NCBI GenBank assembly: GCA_946408825.1
Contig: CAMJTU010000004.1
Span: forward strand, 62,001-126,000
DNA: 64,000 nucleotides
Reading direction: 5' to 3'
From: an uncultured Planctomycetaceae bacterium
GTDB taxonomy: Bacteria; Planctomycetota; Planctomycetia; Pirellulales; Thermoguttaceae
The position numbers and the translations under genes are program-made. Numbering within the stretch: position 1 is the first letter of the stretch; the number at the start of each line of letters is the position of its first letter. The notes under the pieces were generated by a model. The model did no database searches. It had not been told where the DNA came from and saw only the letters and a list, made by a program, of their open reading frames with translations. This document shows positions 1-8,626 of the stretch, piece after piece.

Positions 1-666
1 CGTCGCGAAGAGTTCAAGCTCGGCGTCGCGCGCGCCCGAAAGATAGCCGCCTAAAAACGTCGAACATTCGATCAGCGACGCCGTCTTGCCCAGAACGATT
101 CGCCGGTAGTCCTCGACGGTCAGCTCGAAGTTGCCGCTCGAATCCGTCTGGAAAAGCTCCCCTTCGACCGTCGCGCGGCATTTCGCGGAAATCTCGCGGA
201 AAACGACCGGATCGTCGCACTCGCAGATCATATCCAACGCGAGCGTGATGAGAATGTCGCCGACCAGAACGGCGCGCTTCGAATCCCATTTCGCGTTAAA
301 CGTCTCCAGCTGACGGCGGAATTTCGCGCCGTCGAGAATATCGTCGTGAATCAGCGAGCCGGTATGAATCATCTCCAGCGCCGCCGCGCACAGGCGATGA
401 CGACGCTCGATCGCGCCCCAGGCTCTGCCCGAAAGGAGCAAAAGCGCGGGACGCAGCCGTTTGCCGCCAAGTTCAAAGGAATAGTCTAAATAACGCGCGA
501 AGGCGGGATCGGAGCGACGAAGCGCCTCGCGCAGCGCTTCGGTCGTCGCTTTGAGTTCCGACTCGATCGGTCGATAAGTCTTCGCAAGGTCAAATTTACG
601 GGCGGAAGGCGGCGGCGAGAAATTTGTCATGACGTCGTTTTTCTTGAGCGCGGCGCGGGCGTTCAT
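1..666 (-). CDS. Polyprenyl (isoprenoid) diphosphate synthase, partial
   Basis: Trans-isoprenyl diphosphate synthase that condenses IPP onto allylic diphosphates, supplying long-chain isoprenoids such as quinone tails. The frame is open to the left edge, so only the first 222 codons are present. Visible family motifs are GGKRLRP (substrate diphosphate binding), the first Asp-rich motif DDILD followed by an RR pair, and GDILIT. The second Asp-rich motif lies outside the window. The start at 666 is chosen because its ATG overlaps the folE stop codon as ATGA, a translational coupling arrangement; an in-frame ATG at 630 is an alternative. It is the last visible gene of the 1543-to-1 cluster. The family is clear; chain length (C15, C40 and so on) cannot be read from this part. 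Confidence 0.93.
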   Translation of the reverse strand, partial: MNARAALKKNDVMTNFSPPPSARKFDLAKTYRPIESELKATTEALREALRRSDPAFARYLDYSFELGGKRLRPALLLLSGRAWGAIERRHRLCAAALEMIHTGSLIHDDILDGAKFRRQLETFNAKWDSKRAVLVGDILITLALDMICECDDPVVFREISAKCRATVEGELFQTDSSGNFELTVEDYRRIVLGKTASLIECSTFLGGYLSGARDAELELFAT

Positions 667-1283
667 TTTTGGAGCGCAAGGTTAAGAAACTCCGCGCGGG
701 TCGACGGACGCGTTCGGAACGTCCCCTTCATCGCGGAGGTCACGCAGTACGAACCGGGCTTTTTGACGCCGCGGAGCGTCATGCACGCGTGCGTCGCTTC
801 GACGACGACGCCGACGCCAAGCGCGCCAAGCTCCTGCATCAGAAGATCGGCGATCATCTCCGTCATACGTTCCTGCAACTGCGGACGGCGCGAGACCGTT
901 TCGACGACGCGCGCGACCTTGCTCAGTCCGACGACGCGCCCCTGCGGAATATACCCGATGTGGACCTTGCCGATGAAGGGAAGGAGATGGTGTTCGCACA
1001 TCGAGTGGAACTCAATGTCCTTCACGATAACCATCGAGTCGTACTTTTCGGTGAAGAACTTCTTAAGGTGAACCGCCGGATCTTGGTTCAGGCCTTGGAA
1101 CAGTTCCGCGTACATCCGCGCGACGCGCTGCGGCGTCTCGAGGAGCCCTTCGCGGTCTGGATTCTCGCCGATCGCGCAAAGAATCTCGCGAACCGCGCGC
1201 GCGATTCGCGGCTGATCGACGACAAAGCCTTCGTCTTGCGCGGACGGCGCGGCGACCTCGCCTTTTTTCTTGGATTTCGCCAT
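663..1283 (-). CDS. folE: GTP cyclohydrolase I
   Basis: Converts GTP to 7,8-dihydroneopterin triphosphate, the first step of folate/pterin synthesis (type I enzymes are also often used for queuosine precursors). 206 aa. The zinc/catalytic signature [10 protein letters not shown] is intact, followed by [10 protein letters not shown], the RPQLQERMT segment and the late HACMTLRGV motif that supplies the second zinc cysteine. The ATG at 1283 is preferred over longer in-frame starts because GGAG lies about 10 nt upstream and its A is shared with the TGA of the upstream 86-aa gene (TGATG). The first ~25 residues are lysine-rich and not conserved. A queF gene lies elsewhere in the window (23670-24062), so a shared queuosine role is possible but unproven. 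Confidence 0.97.
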   Translation of the reverse strand: MAKSKKKGEVAAPSAQDEGFVVDQPRIARAVREILCAIGENPDREGLLETPQRVARMYAELFQGLNQDPAVHLKKFFTEKYDSMVIVKDIEFHSMCEHHLLPFIGKVHIGYIPQGRVVGLSKVARVVETVSRRPQLQERMTEMIADLLMQELGALGVGVVVEATHACMTLRGVKKPGSYCVTSAMKGTFRTRPSTRAEFLNLALQK

Positions 1284-1543
1284 CAGAACTTCTCCAGATG
1301 ATTCTCGATGAAGTGCGCCAGCGCGACGGGATCGTTGCGCTCCGTCAGGGATTTGATTCGTTCCTCCGGAACCTTCAGGTTCCGAAGCGCAAGGACGATC
1401 CGGCCCCACAACGCCTCCCGCTTCTTCGGCGTCTCGGCGAGATAGAGATCGGTCGTAAGTTCGCTGAGCTTCTGCCGCATAATTTCGGGCTTATGCTCGT
1501 AATACCGCTTGATTATATTTTCCTGATAGGGAGTACGATCCAT
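1283..1543 (-). CDS. Conserved-looking small hypothetical protein
   Basis: 86 aa, charged and predicted helical, without signal peptide or membrane segment. I do not recognise a named family. The stop codon shares a base with the folE start, so the two are almost certainly co-translated. That coupling and the ordinary composition argue for a real gene. The residues [11 protein letters not shown] near the N-terminus and the helical C-terminus resemble small soluble helical proteins, but no function can be inferred. It is the first gene of the folE cluster, with a promoter-like sequence about 100 bp upstream. Confidence 0.75.
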   Translation of the reverse strand: MDRTPYQENIIKRYYEHKPEIMRQKLSELTTDLYLAETPKKREALWGRIVLALRNLKVPEERIKSLTERNDPVALAHFIENHLEKF

Positions 1544-1639
1544 AAAATCAACCGCAAGAGCGCCAAGGTGAAGACGTAACCCGTAGCTTAATTTTACGCG
1601 TTGGAAACGGGATTTTCCCGCGCGTCGCCGCTTCGCTTG

Positions 1640-1668
1640 ATTATAAGCCGGAGTCTAAACCTTGGGAA
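1640..1668 (-). promoter_or_regulatory. Sigma-70-like promoter for the folE cluster
   Basis: On the minus strand, TTCCCA and a perfect TATAAT are separated by 17 bp, about 97 bp upstream of the first codon of the 86-aa gene. The -10 is strong and the -35 weak. It lies in the 368-bp divergent intergenic region 1544-1911, which also holds the infA promoter; I see nothing else there. Confidence 0.5.
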
Positions 1669-1732
1669 GTAGGGGGCGGCCCGACGCGGCGCGCGATCGC
1701 AAAGGCTTCTCACGACAATCTGAAAAAACCCC

Positions 1733-1761
1733 TTGCCAAATCTTGCACGTGCGGTTAAAAT
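1733..1761 (+). promoter_or_regulatory. Sigma-70-like promoter for infA
   Basis: TTGCCA, 17 bp, TAAAAT on the plus strand, about 150 bp upstream of the infA start. Spacing is ideal and both boxes are close to consensus. It implies a 5' leader of roughly 145 nt, long enough to hold regulation, though no known element is recognisable. Confidence 0.5.
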
Positions 1762-1911
1762 AAGGAGATAGTCATTTTTTCAGGAACACGTCGCGCATGA
1801 GTCGTCGCGACGGTCTCGGACGGGGAAGGTCGGCGGGCGGATGTTTCGCGCGTGTCGTTACGCGCGCCTTGCCGGCGCGGAGTTCTGGTTAACGGTTAAT
1901 GGAACGAAGTT

Positions 1912-2148
1912 ATGAACGATAGAGATCAAAAAACAAAAGAGGAAGCGATCGAGCTTACGGGCACGGTCACGGAAGAGGTCCGCGGAGCGTTCCGGGTCAA
2001 AATCGACAATATGGAGCACACGGTTCTGTGTCGTCTTGCCGGCAAGATGCGTAAGTTCAAGATTCGCGTCGTGCCCGGCGACCACGTCAAAATCGAGATC
2101 AGTCCCTACGACATGGATCGAGGACGCATCGTCTTCCGCGATCGCTGA
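1912..2148 (+). CDS. infA: Translation initiation factor IF-1
   Basis: Small OB-fold protein that binds the ribosomal A site during initiation. 78 aa (family usually ~72). The fold is evident from the segments [44 protein letters not shown] and [14 protein letters not shown], which match the IF-1 core closely. A short acidic/charged N-terminal extension accounts for the extra length. It is monocistronic: its own promoter lies upstream and a strong terminator begins about 50 bp after the stop. Confidence 0.97.
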   Translation: MNDRDQKTKEEAIELTGTVTEEVRGAFRVKIDNMEHTVLCRLAGKMRKFKIRVVPGDHVKIEISPYDMDRGRIVFRDR

Positions 2149-2195
2149 TCCGAAGCGGCGGCTCGTTTCGCCGTCGTGTTCTAGCCTTACGTTTT

Positions 2196-2245
2196 ACTCC
2201 CCGTCGCGCGCTCGCTACGAGTCTGCGACGCGGGAGTTTTTATTT
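2196..2245 (+). terminator. Intrinsic terminator of infA
   Basis: A GC-rich stem (ACTCCC..GTCGC pairing with GCGAC..GGGAGT, small bulge) is followed directly by TTTTTATTT. Confidence 0.8.
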
Positions 2246-2282
2246 CCCGGCGGCGTCGCCCATAGGGAACGTGATTTCAATC

Positions 2283-2311
2283 TTGACGCGTCGGCGGAAA
2301 TCGCCTATCGT
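2283..2311 (+). promoter_or_regulatory. Possible promoter for the FlgI-related lipoprotein gene
   Basis: TTGACG, 17 bp, TATCGT, ending about 65 bp upstream of the ATG at 2377 and just after the infA terminator. The -35 is near consensus; the -10 matches 4 of 6. A second TTGACG at 2327 has a poorer -10. Confidence 0.4.
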
Positions 2312-2376
2312 CCCCCCAAAGCGCCGTTGACGTTTATTTTTGAGACGATAACCGTACGAGACGACAGGCTGGGACG

Positions 2377-4317
2377 ATGCGATCCATAACGACTTTAATT
2401 TTGGTTCTTGCGACGATCTTTGCGTTCGGTTGCTCTAAGAAGGTTCCCCAGGATCCTTATCAAGAGCAGCAGCGCAAAGTGCTTATGAACAAGGGACGGC
2501 TCGTCCAAGACCTCGCGCGACCCGCGAACGTTCACGCCGCAAAAATCGAGAGCGCGACGCTCGTGCGCGGCCTGCGCGGAACCGGCGCCGACGAACCGCC
2601 CTCCTCTTATCAACAGCTCGTCCTCACCGACCTGAGCCGCGACGTTGAAAAGAAACGAACCGCGAAGTCGGAGATCGCGTCCCTCAACACGGCGATCGCG
2701 CTCCTTGAAACCGTCGTGCCTCCCGGCGCCCAAAAGGGCGATCGCCTCGACGCGACGATCACGCTCCCGTCTAATTCGGAGGCGACCAGCATCCAGAACG
2801 GTTACGTCGAAGACGCCGACATGTACCAATACATGACGGCGGACATCGTCAGACGCGGCTACGTCCTCGGCGTCGCCAACGGCTACGTGACGCTCGATCC
2901 GAATCTGGTCGAAAACAATAGTCCGATCGCCTATAAGAAAGGTAAAATCATCGGGGGAACCGTCGTCACAAGACCGCGCCCGATATGGCTCGAAATCAAG
3001 GAAGACGAACGTTCCGCCGGAGTCGCCCAACGCATTGAAGACGTCATTAACAAACGGTTTAGCTATAAAAAACCGGGATATGCCGACAAGAAGAAGGTCG
3101 CGGAAGCCAAGGCGGGCGCGGCTCGTATCAATTTGGAAGTGCCCGAAGAATATCGGGACAACGTTATCCGATACGTCAACGTCGTCCTTGCGATTTCGTT
3201 CTATGAAACGGCAGACGAACTCAACGAACGCGTCGATCGACTCGCGCAGCAGCTCTTGATTCCGGAAAGTTCCGAATTTGCGTCGCTACAGCTCGAAGCG
3301 ATCGGCTCGACGAACGCGAAGGTCGTCGACGCGATTCGCCGCGGGATGGACTCGACCAACGACGCGGTGCGCTTTAATTCGGCAATTACGTCGGCGTATT
3401 TCAACATTCGTCAGGATCGGCAGAAAACGGCGAGAATCCTCGCAGAGTTCGCGCGAACGAACGCGACCTATCGCCCCGCCGCGCTCGCGACTCTCGGCGT
3501 CGCCATGAAGACGTCCTTCGACGTCGATTCGGAACTTCGCAAACTTCTTAGCGAACAGAATATCGAAACGCGCTACGGCGCGTTCCGCGCGCTATGGACC
3601 CGCAATCCATCCGACTATATGATCCAGGGCGAAAACATGGCGGATCAGTTCGGATATCATTGCCTCAACTGCGGCGGCGCTTCGTACGTCCATGTTTCCC
3701 AAAGTACCCGACCGGAAATCGTTCTCTTCAATTACGACCGTATCTATCTCCAAGGCGCCGTCGAAATTGAGGCGAACCCGAGGCTGACAATTCGCGCCGA
3801 CGAAGACGGGATCGTCGTCAAACAGTATGCGACGGGAGACGGCGTCGACGAACAGCGACGCGTGAGCTATAAGGTCGACGACGTCGTTCGCGCGATCGTC
3901 GATTTGGGCGGAACCTACCCCGACGTCGTCTCGTTCCTCACCCAAGCGAAGATCAAGAAATTCCTCTACGCGTCCGACGAATCGGGACAGATGGCGGAAT
4001 GTCCGCTCGCAATCGACGCGCTCCCCGGCGCGAAGGCGGCGAGCTTCAAACGCGTCCGCGACGTCGAAGCGATCGTCAAACGCGAAGAAGCGCGTGAAAA
4101 AGCGGAACGCAAAGCGAGGAAAGAACCGTCGATATGGTCGTCTTGGTTCAAGAAAAAGGGAGATTCCGGCGAGTTCAACCTCGAAGAGTTCGACGCCGTC
4201 AACGGCGGCGACCTCGAACCCGCCTCGGGAACCTTCGACGGCGAGACGACTGCCGAACCAGCAGACGACGACGCCCGCGCAGAGGAGTTCAGTCTTGACG
4301 AAAATGAAGAGGAGTAG
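2377..4317 (+). CDS. FlgI (flagellar P-ring)-related lipoprotein
   Basis: 646-aa exported protein. Residues 1-19 form a signal peptide ending in FGC, giving a probable lipidated Cys19, although the lipobox is imperfect. Residues ~45-235 follow the order of the flagellar P-ring protein FlgI: the opening VRGLRGTGAD, then PPGAQKGDRLDATITLP, then IGGTVVTRPRPIWLEI and an IEDVINKRF helix. Residues ~255-430 are helical and repeat-like (HEAT-like by eye); ~430-560 carry an unassigned domain with a CLNC pair; the C-terminus (~570-646) is highly charged and low-complexity. No flagellar genes neighbour it, and a true FlgI is a shorter, non-lipidated periplasmic ring protein. I infer a planctomycete-type FlgI-domain envelope lipoprotein rather than a working P-ring subunit. 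Start: ATG with GGGA 7-8 nt upstream. Confidence 0.7.
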   Translation: MRSITTLILVLATIFAFGCSKKVPQDPYQEQQRKVLMNKGRLVQDLARPANVHAAKIESATLVRGLRGTGADEPPSSYQQLVLTDLSRDVEKKRTAKSEIASLNTAIALLETVVPPGAQKGDRLDATITLPSNSEATSIQNGYVEDADMYQYMTADIVRRGYVLGVANGYVTLDPNLVENNSPIAYKKGKIIGGTVVTRPRPIWLEIKEDERSAGVAQRIEDVINKRFSYKKPGYADKKKVAEAKAGAARINLEVPEEYRDNVIRYVNVVLAISFYETADELNERVDRLAQQLLIPESSEFASLQLEAIGSTNAKVVDAIRRGMDSTNDAVRFNSAITSAYFNIRQDRQKTARILAEFARTNATYRPAALATLGVAMKTSFDVDSELRKLLSEQNIETRYGAFRALWTRNPSDYMIQGENMADQFGYHCLNCGGASYVHVSQSTRPEIVLFNYDRIYLQGAVEIEANPRLTIRADEDGIVVKQYATGDGVDEQRRVSYKVDDVVRAIVDLGGTYPDVVSFLTQAKIKKFLYASDESGQMAECPLAIDALPGAKAASFKRVRDVEAIVKREEAREKAERKARKEPSIWSSWFKKKGDSGEFNLEEFDAVNGGDLEPASGTFDGETTAEPADDDARAEEFSLDENEEE

Positions 4318-4400
4318 CCAAGCGCCTTGACGGAACAGCAGTTTATCCAAACGTTGCCGACAGCGCTTTGAAATTCCAATCTAGCGCCACGAGATAACAA

Positions 4401-4444
4401 GAACGCCTCGACGCGAGTTTTCACGTCGAGGCGTTCTTCTTTTC
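4401..4444 (+). terminator. Intrinsic terminator after the FlgI-related gene
   Basis: Perfect 13-bp inverted repeat (GAACGCCTCGACG, 4401-4413, with 4423-4435), 9-nt loop, followed by TTCTTCTTTT. Confidence 0.9.
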
Positions 4445-4499
4445 TGAAAGACCAGCCGTCTAAAAAGCGCGTTTCTGCCGCTCGATCGGGGTCAAAATG

Positions 4500-4528
4500 T
4501 TGTTATCGCCAAGAGAAATCGCTATAAT
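4500..4528 (+). promoter_or_regulatory. Sigma-70-like promoter for the 379-aa gene
   Basis: TTGTTA, 17 bp, TATAAT, 56 bp upstream of the ATG at 4585. One of the clearest promoters in the window. Confidence 0.65.
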
Positions 4529-4584
4529 GGACGCGAGTGTCAAACCTATCCCTTCGATAACGGCTTCAACAAAGGAATTATTCA

Positions 4585-5724
4585 ATGACTTCCCGAAAGA
4601 GGATCGCGTTAGAAGCGCTCCTGCTCTTAGGATTGCTCTTGGTTTTTGGTCTCTTCTTCAAAGACGAAGCTCTTCGAATTCTTAAGCGCTTCGGCGTCTC
4701 GAAGCCCGTCGCAGAGAAGGACGATCACGTTGAAGAGGAGCGTTCATTCTTTGCGTCGAAACCCGTTTTTAACGTCCCATTGGTCAGATTAGAGGCGGAA
4801 GATCGTGAAATTCCGAACGGCTGGAATCCCGACGTCCTCAAGAAGCTGAATTACGCGCGACTTGAAGAGGATCCGGCGACCAACCCAACGGGCATGGTGG
4901 GAAATGGAACGAACTATCTGCAAACGACGTTCGCTGAGATGAAGTATGACGTTCTGCTGGATATGACCGAGAAGCAGATTAAAGGATTCGTTCAATATTC
5001 AAGTAAAAACCCCGGTCGAACAGTATTGCGCGCCGCAGAGTTTAGACGCGCTCTGCGCGTTCGCGCGCTAGCCCTCGAACTCAATGGGAATTTAGACGAG
5101 GCGCTTTATACGTATGGCGCGCTATACCCTGCTTCGAGCGAATCGTTTCAATGGAGCCTCTACAGAAACTCGTTTGAACGCCTTCAAGGACGCGAGGATC
5201 GCGACTTCATCCTGTTCAACTTTAGCGTTGATTTTGTCAACTTATGCGCGTTTGTCGCAAAAAGCGACGTCGCAAAATCGATAGACGAGACGTTGAAAAA
5301 GCTCGAAGAAATTCAAGGAATGGACGCGACGGAAATTGAACGACTAGGCGACGTCCCCTTCCCTGCCGACGATCCCTATTATCCCGTTGTGATGCGCGCG
5401 TATCGTTTTCGAAACGAATGCGCAAAATTCGCCAATCCTCGTCTTCAGGTTTCGCTTCCCATACCGTTAGAAACGGGAAATACGGCGAATGAGAACGCCT
5501 TAAACGCGCGAAAAGAACTCGTTTTTTTGACTAGAAAATCGTACGCTATTTTTTTGGCGACAATGGAGGAGTTTTGCGTATGGCGGAGTCGTCAAATTGA
5601 AATTCAACAACAAAAAGCGGCGGAGGGCGTCAGGGTCGTCGCTTCCGTTCCTTCCGCCTATCCGCCCGATAGCGTCGATAAAGCAATGGCGTTGTTTAGA
5701 AAACTTGGCGAATTACCTTATTGA
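4585..5724 (+). CDS. Membrane-anchored protein of unknown function
   Basis: 379 aa. A positively charged start (TSRKR) precedes one hydrophobic segment at about residues 9-26, followed by a charged linker. The rest is a soluble, mostly helical region predicted to lie outside the cytoplasm. A segment at ~145-175 (KALRVRALALELNGNLDEA-like) resembles a TPR-type helix pair by eye, but no domain can be named. The start has AAAGGA 8 nt upstream, its own promoter at 4500-4528 and a shared terminator after the stop, so it is a single-gene unit. No homologue recognised. Confidence 0.75.
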   Translation: MTSRKRIALEALLLLGLLLVFGLFFKDEALRILKRFGVSKPVAEKDDHVEEERSFFASKPVFNVPLVRLEAEDREIPNGWNPDVLKKLNYARLEEDPATNPTGMVGNGTNYLQTTFAEMKYDVLLDMTEKQIKGFVQYSSKNPGRTVLRAAEFRRALRVRALALELNGNLDEALYTYGALYPASSESFQWSLYRNSFERLQGREDRDFILFNFSVDFVNLCAFVAKSDVAKSIDETLKKLEEIQGMDATEIERLGDVPFPADDPYYPVVMRAYRFRNECAKFANPRLQVSLPIPLETGNTANENALNARKELVFLTRKSYAIFLATMEEFCVWRSRQIEIQQQKAAEGVRVVASVPSAYPPDSVDKAMALFRKLGELPY

Positions 5725-5804
5725 GAAGAACAACGATTCCGTCTATAAACTCCTATCCGCTTTTTTGCCCCTTGACTCGCCAGTCTGACGTCTGAACGGA
5801 GCTA

Positions 5805-5850
5805 CAATAAAAACCCGACGAACGCTTCAAAGGTCGTCGGGGTTTCTTTT
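5805..5850. terminator. Bidirectional intrinsic terminator
   Basis: Stem AAACCCGACGA (5811-5821) pairs with TCGTCGGGGTTT (5834-5845, one bulged G). T-rich runs follow on both strands, so it can end the plus-strand 379-aa gene and the convergent minus-strand pfkA gene. Confidence 0.8.
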
Positions 5851-5885
5851 ATCGGCCACAGCCAAACAGGCGCGCGCGACCGCAA

Positions 5886-6923
5886 TCACACGGAAAGCCG
5901 GTCGATGAGCTTCGACGTTCGCGCCGCCAAACTCATGAGCGCCTCTTCCGAACCCGCTTTGCATTCTTTAGAATGCACGACCTCTTCGAGGGGCGATTCC
6001 GCAAGGCTTCCGTGCACCAGCCCGACCATGACGTCCGTCTTGCCCTCGTGCAAGACGTCGATCGCGTGGCACCCGAGCTGCGTCGCAAAGATGCGGTCGA
6101 AGGGCGCCGGGGTCCCGCCGCGCATAAGGTGCCCCAAGACGACGGTTCGCATCTCAAAGGGCGCGCCCGCTTCTTTCAGCGCCGCCATGATCTTGTTCGC
6201 GCCGCCGAACTCGTCCCCTTCCGCGACGACCATAATGATGGAGCGTTTGCCGCGTTCCTTGAAGAGCTTCAAGCTCTCGACGAGCTTTGGGATATCCGTC
6301 ACGGTCTCCGGGGTCGCGACGAGTTCGCAGCCGCCCGCGAGCGCGACGAACGCCGCGAGGTCGCCGCAATGGCGCCCCATGACTTCGACGAGAAACATCA
6401 TGTCGTGACTTCCCGCTGTGTCGCGGAGCTTATCGACCGCGTCGATCCCGGTCTGCACCGCCGTGCCGAACCCAATCGTGTAGTCGGTGCCGCGCAGGTC
6501 GTTGTCGATCGTGCCGGGAATCCCGATAATCTGACCGTCCCAATATTGTCCAAGTTCATGCGCGCCGCTGAGCGTCCCGTTGCCGCCGATCGTTATCAGC
6601 GCGTCGAAATGGCGCTTCTTCAAAACCGCGACGGCCTTCAAGCGTCCTTCTTCCGTCTGGAATTCCAAACATCGGCTGCTGTTCAAAAAAGAGCCGCCCC
6701 GGTTCGTGAGTCCTGAAACTTCGCGCGCGCTGATGAGCGGGATCGGATCAGGCTCCGCGCCGCGCCCTTTGCCCTGCCAGAACTCTTCTTCCAGAAGTCC
6801 GCGATATCCATGGCAAATTCCGACGATCTCGTCGCCAAACTTCACGCCGGCGCGAACGATCGCGCGCAAACACGGATTCATCCCCGGCGCGTCGCCGCCG
6901 CTGCATAAAACGCCAATTCTCAT
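5886..6923 (-). CDS. pfkA: 6-phosphofructokinase with an Asn-variant active-site loop
   Basis: Phosphorylates fructose 6-phosphate to fructose 1,6-bisphosphate in glycolysis. 345 aa versus ~320 for classical bacterial PfkA. The N-terminal GGDAPGMN, the catalytic loop PGTIDNDLRGTDYTIGF (residues 136-152) and MGRHCGDLA are intact. The loop that in E. coli reads GGDGS is GGNGT here (113-117), so the Mg-coordinating Asp is Asn115. The following Gly116, which distinguishes ATP-type from PPi-type enzymes (GGDD), is kept, suggesting an ATP user if active. ATG has AGGAGAAC 6 nt upstream and a promoter at 6974-7001. It is followed by a bidirectional terminator. It could be an atypical or regulatory PFK. 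Confidence 0.92.
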   Translation of the reverse strand: MRIGVLCSGGDAPGMNPCLRAIVRAGVKFGDEIVGICHGYRGLLEEEFWQGKGRGAEPDPIPLISAREVSGLTNRGGSFLNSSRCLEFQTEEGRLKAVAVLKKRHFDALITIGGNGTLSGAHELGQYWDGQIIGIPGTIDNDLRGTDYTIGFGTAVQTGIDAVDKLRDTAGSHDMMFLVEVMGRHCGDLAAFVALAGGCELVATPETVTDIPKLVESLKLFKERGKRSIIMVVAEGDEFGGANKIMAALKEAGAPFEMRTVVLGHLMRGGTPAPFDRIFATQLGCHAIDVLHEGKTDVMVGLVHGSLAESPLEEVVHSKECKAGSEEALMSLAARTSKLIDRLSV

Positions 6924-6973
6924 CTTGTTCTCCTATTCGTGAAAGACGCCCCAAAACAGCGTCTCATGATTTC

Positions 6974-7001
6974 ATTGTAACGTCGCCGGCGCCATAGACA
7001 A
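6974..7001 (-). promoter_or_regulatory. Sigma-70-like promoter for pfkA
   Basis: Minus strand TTGTCT, 16 bp, TACAAT, 51 bp upstream of the pfkA ATG. Confidence 0.5.
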
Positions 7002-7033
7002 GCGTGAAACCGCCGTCGGCGGCAGTCGGCGAT

Positions 7034-7076
7034 AAAAAAATCCCGTCGTCGCGTCATGCCGACGCGTCCGACGGGA
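7034..7076 (-). terminator. Intrinsic terminator of the aminotransferase gene
   Basis: Minus-strand stem TCCCGTCG (7069-7076 with 7041-7048), loop of 20 nt, followed by TTTTTTT. Confidence 0.8.
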
Positions 7077-7114
7077 GCGAACATTACAAGGGGGACGACG
7101 AACGCCGTCCGGCG

Positions 7115-8305
7115 TCACTTGACGAAATCGGCGATCGCGTCGAACGCGTTCTCAAGCGTCTCCATGCTCGCCGCAAAGGACGCGCGGGCATAGCCTTCCG
7201 CGAAAAACGCGCTGCCGAAAACCGTCGCGACCTTTTTCTGCTGCAGAAGTTCGAGGCACCAGTCTTTGTCCGTGTCGACTTGGACGCCGCCGTATTTTCT
7301 GCCGAGGAAATTCTGGATGTTCATGAACGCGTAGAACGCGCCGTCCATCGCGGGCGCGGAAAGACCGGGGATATCCGCGATGCGCTGCGTCACGTATTCG
7401 CGACGTTTCGCGAACTCCGCCTTCATCGCCTCGACGGGCGCCTGATCGCCGGTAATTCCCGCCAGCGCCGCGTATTGGCTGATACTGCACGGGTTCGACG
7501 TCTCTTGAGACTGTAGGCTCGCGACCTTTTTCGCGACGTTATCGGGCGCGAGGAGCCATCCAATACGCCATCCGGTCATCGCGTACGTCTTGCTCACGCC
7601 GTTAATGACGATCACGCGATCTTGGAGTCCGTCGCGAACTGTCGGAAAGCTCGTGAACGTCGCGTCGCCGTAGACGAGCCGCTCGTAGATCTCGTCGGCG
7701 ATTACAAAGAGGTCGTTTTCAACCGCGACGTCGGCGAGCGCTTCGAGTTCTTCTTTCGTATAGCAGGAGCCGGTCGGGTTCGACGGGTTGCAGAGAAGCA
7801 GCATCCGGGTCTTCGGGGTAATCGCGGCGCGGAACGCGTCGGGCGTGAGCTTGAACCCTGTCTCTTGCGTCGTCGCGACGATCTTCGGGGTCGCGCCCGT
7901 GAGTTTAATGAGTTCCGCGTAGCTGACCCAGCACGGGGCGGGCAGAATCGCTTCGTCGCCGGGGTTGAGCGTGGCGAAAAACGCGTTGTGCAGCGCGTGT
8001 TTCGCGCCGTTGGAGACGACGCACTGCGTCGGCTTGTACGTCAGCCCGAAGCGCGTCTGGAAATCGGCGACGATCGCCTCTTTGAGCGGCAGAATACCCG
8101 TCGCGGGAGTGTAATGAGTGTGCCCGGCGTTCATCGCCTCGACCGCCGCGTCGATGATATGCTGGGGAGTTTTGAAGTCCGGCTCGCCGACGCTCAGGTT
8201 GTAGACCTTATGACCCGCCGCGACCAGTTCTTTCGCCTTCGCCGACATAGCGAGCGTCGCGGAAGGCTCGACCGCCTGAACGATCTTCGATACTTCAATA
8301 CTCAT
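7115..8305 (-). CDS. aspC: Class I aminotransferase, aspartate aminotransferase type
   Basis: PLP-dependent transaminase interconverting aspartate/2-oxoglutarate and oxaloacetate/glutamate, cytosolic. 396 aa, the normal length for the Ib (AspC/AAT gamma) group. Visible signatures: SVGEPDF, the HYTPATGILPLKEAI segment, CNPSNPTG (PLP-contacting Asn), ADEIYERLVYG (Asp contacting the pyridine ring, Tyr), and the Schiff-base lysine in GVSKTYAMTGWRIGW, followed by the C-terminal substrate-arginine region ARASFA. ATG has GGGAG about 9 nt upstream, with a promoter at 8332-8359 and a terminator at 7034-7076, so it is monocistronic. Substrate range (Asp versus other amino acids or prephenate) cannot be settled by eye. 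Confidence 0.94.
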   Translation of the reverse strand: MSIEVSKIVQAVEPSATLAMSAKAKELVAAGHKVYNLSVGEPDFKTPQHIIDAAVEAMNAGHTHYTPATGILPLKEAIVADFQTRFGLTYKPTQCVVSNGAKHALHNAFFATLNPGDEAILPAPCWVSYAELIKLTGATPKIVATTQETGFKLTPDAFRAAITPKTRMLLLCNPSNPTGSCYTKEELEALADVAVENDLFVIADEIYERLVYGDATFTSFPTVRDGLQDRVIVINGVSKTYAMTGWRIGWLLAPDNVAKKVASLQSQETSNPCSISQYAALAGITGDQAPVEAMKAEFAKRREYVTQRIADIPGLSAPAMDGAFYAFMNIQNFLGRKYGGVQVDTDKDWCLELLQQKKVATVFGSAFFAEGYARASFAASMETLENAFDAIADFVK

Positions 8306-8331
8306 TCTTTAAGCTCCCTTTATTACCCGGC

Positions 8332-8359
8332 TTTATAATGAGATTCATGGGGAAAACAA
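8332..8359 (-). promoter_or_regulatory. Sigma-70-like promoter for the aminotransferase gene
   Basis: Minus strand TTGTTT, 16 bp, TATAAA, ending 26 bp before the ATG. The 321-bp gap 8306-8626 holds this, the terminator at 8463-8508 and nothing else I can identify. Confidence 0.5.
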
Positions 8360-8462
8360 CGCGCGCTTCGGAAATTAAAGGGTCAAAGCCGCTTGAAACT
8401 CCCGCGAGCGACGACGTCGCAAACGCCCGTCATTATAACAACCCCGACGCCTCCCTCAAGGG

Positions 8463-8508
8463 CTAAAAACAAACGCGCGTGAAAATTGCGAGCCTTTTCA
8501 CGCGCGTT
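8463..8508 (-). terminator. Intrinsic terminator after the ankyrin gene
   Basis: Perfect 14-bp inverted repeat AACGCGCGTGAAAA (8472-8485 with 8495-8508), loop 9 nt. On the minus strand it is followed by a T-rich run (GTTTTTAG). Confidence 0.75.
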
Positions 8509-8626
8509 AAAACAGACCGAGTTCAAGCGTCGAAATCGCCGCGCCGCCGACGACGTCGACGCGGCTGGAAATTGTGAGAATCCCAATATATTAGTCGCCC
8601 AAATCTATCGTTTCGGGCGCGGACGC

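Noticed and set aside
2377..4317. A true flagellar P-ring protein
   Set aside because: It has a probable lipidation site and extra domains, is nearly twice the FlgI length, and has no flagellar neighbours; only part of it is FlgI-related.
5772..5808. TTGACT ... TACAAT as a plus-strand promoter after the 379-aa gene
   Set aside because: Spacer is 25 bp, too long, and the region is a terminator with no downstream plus-strand gene.
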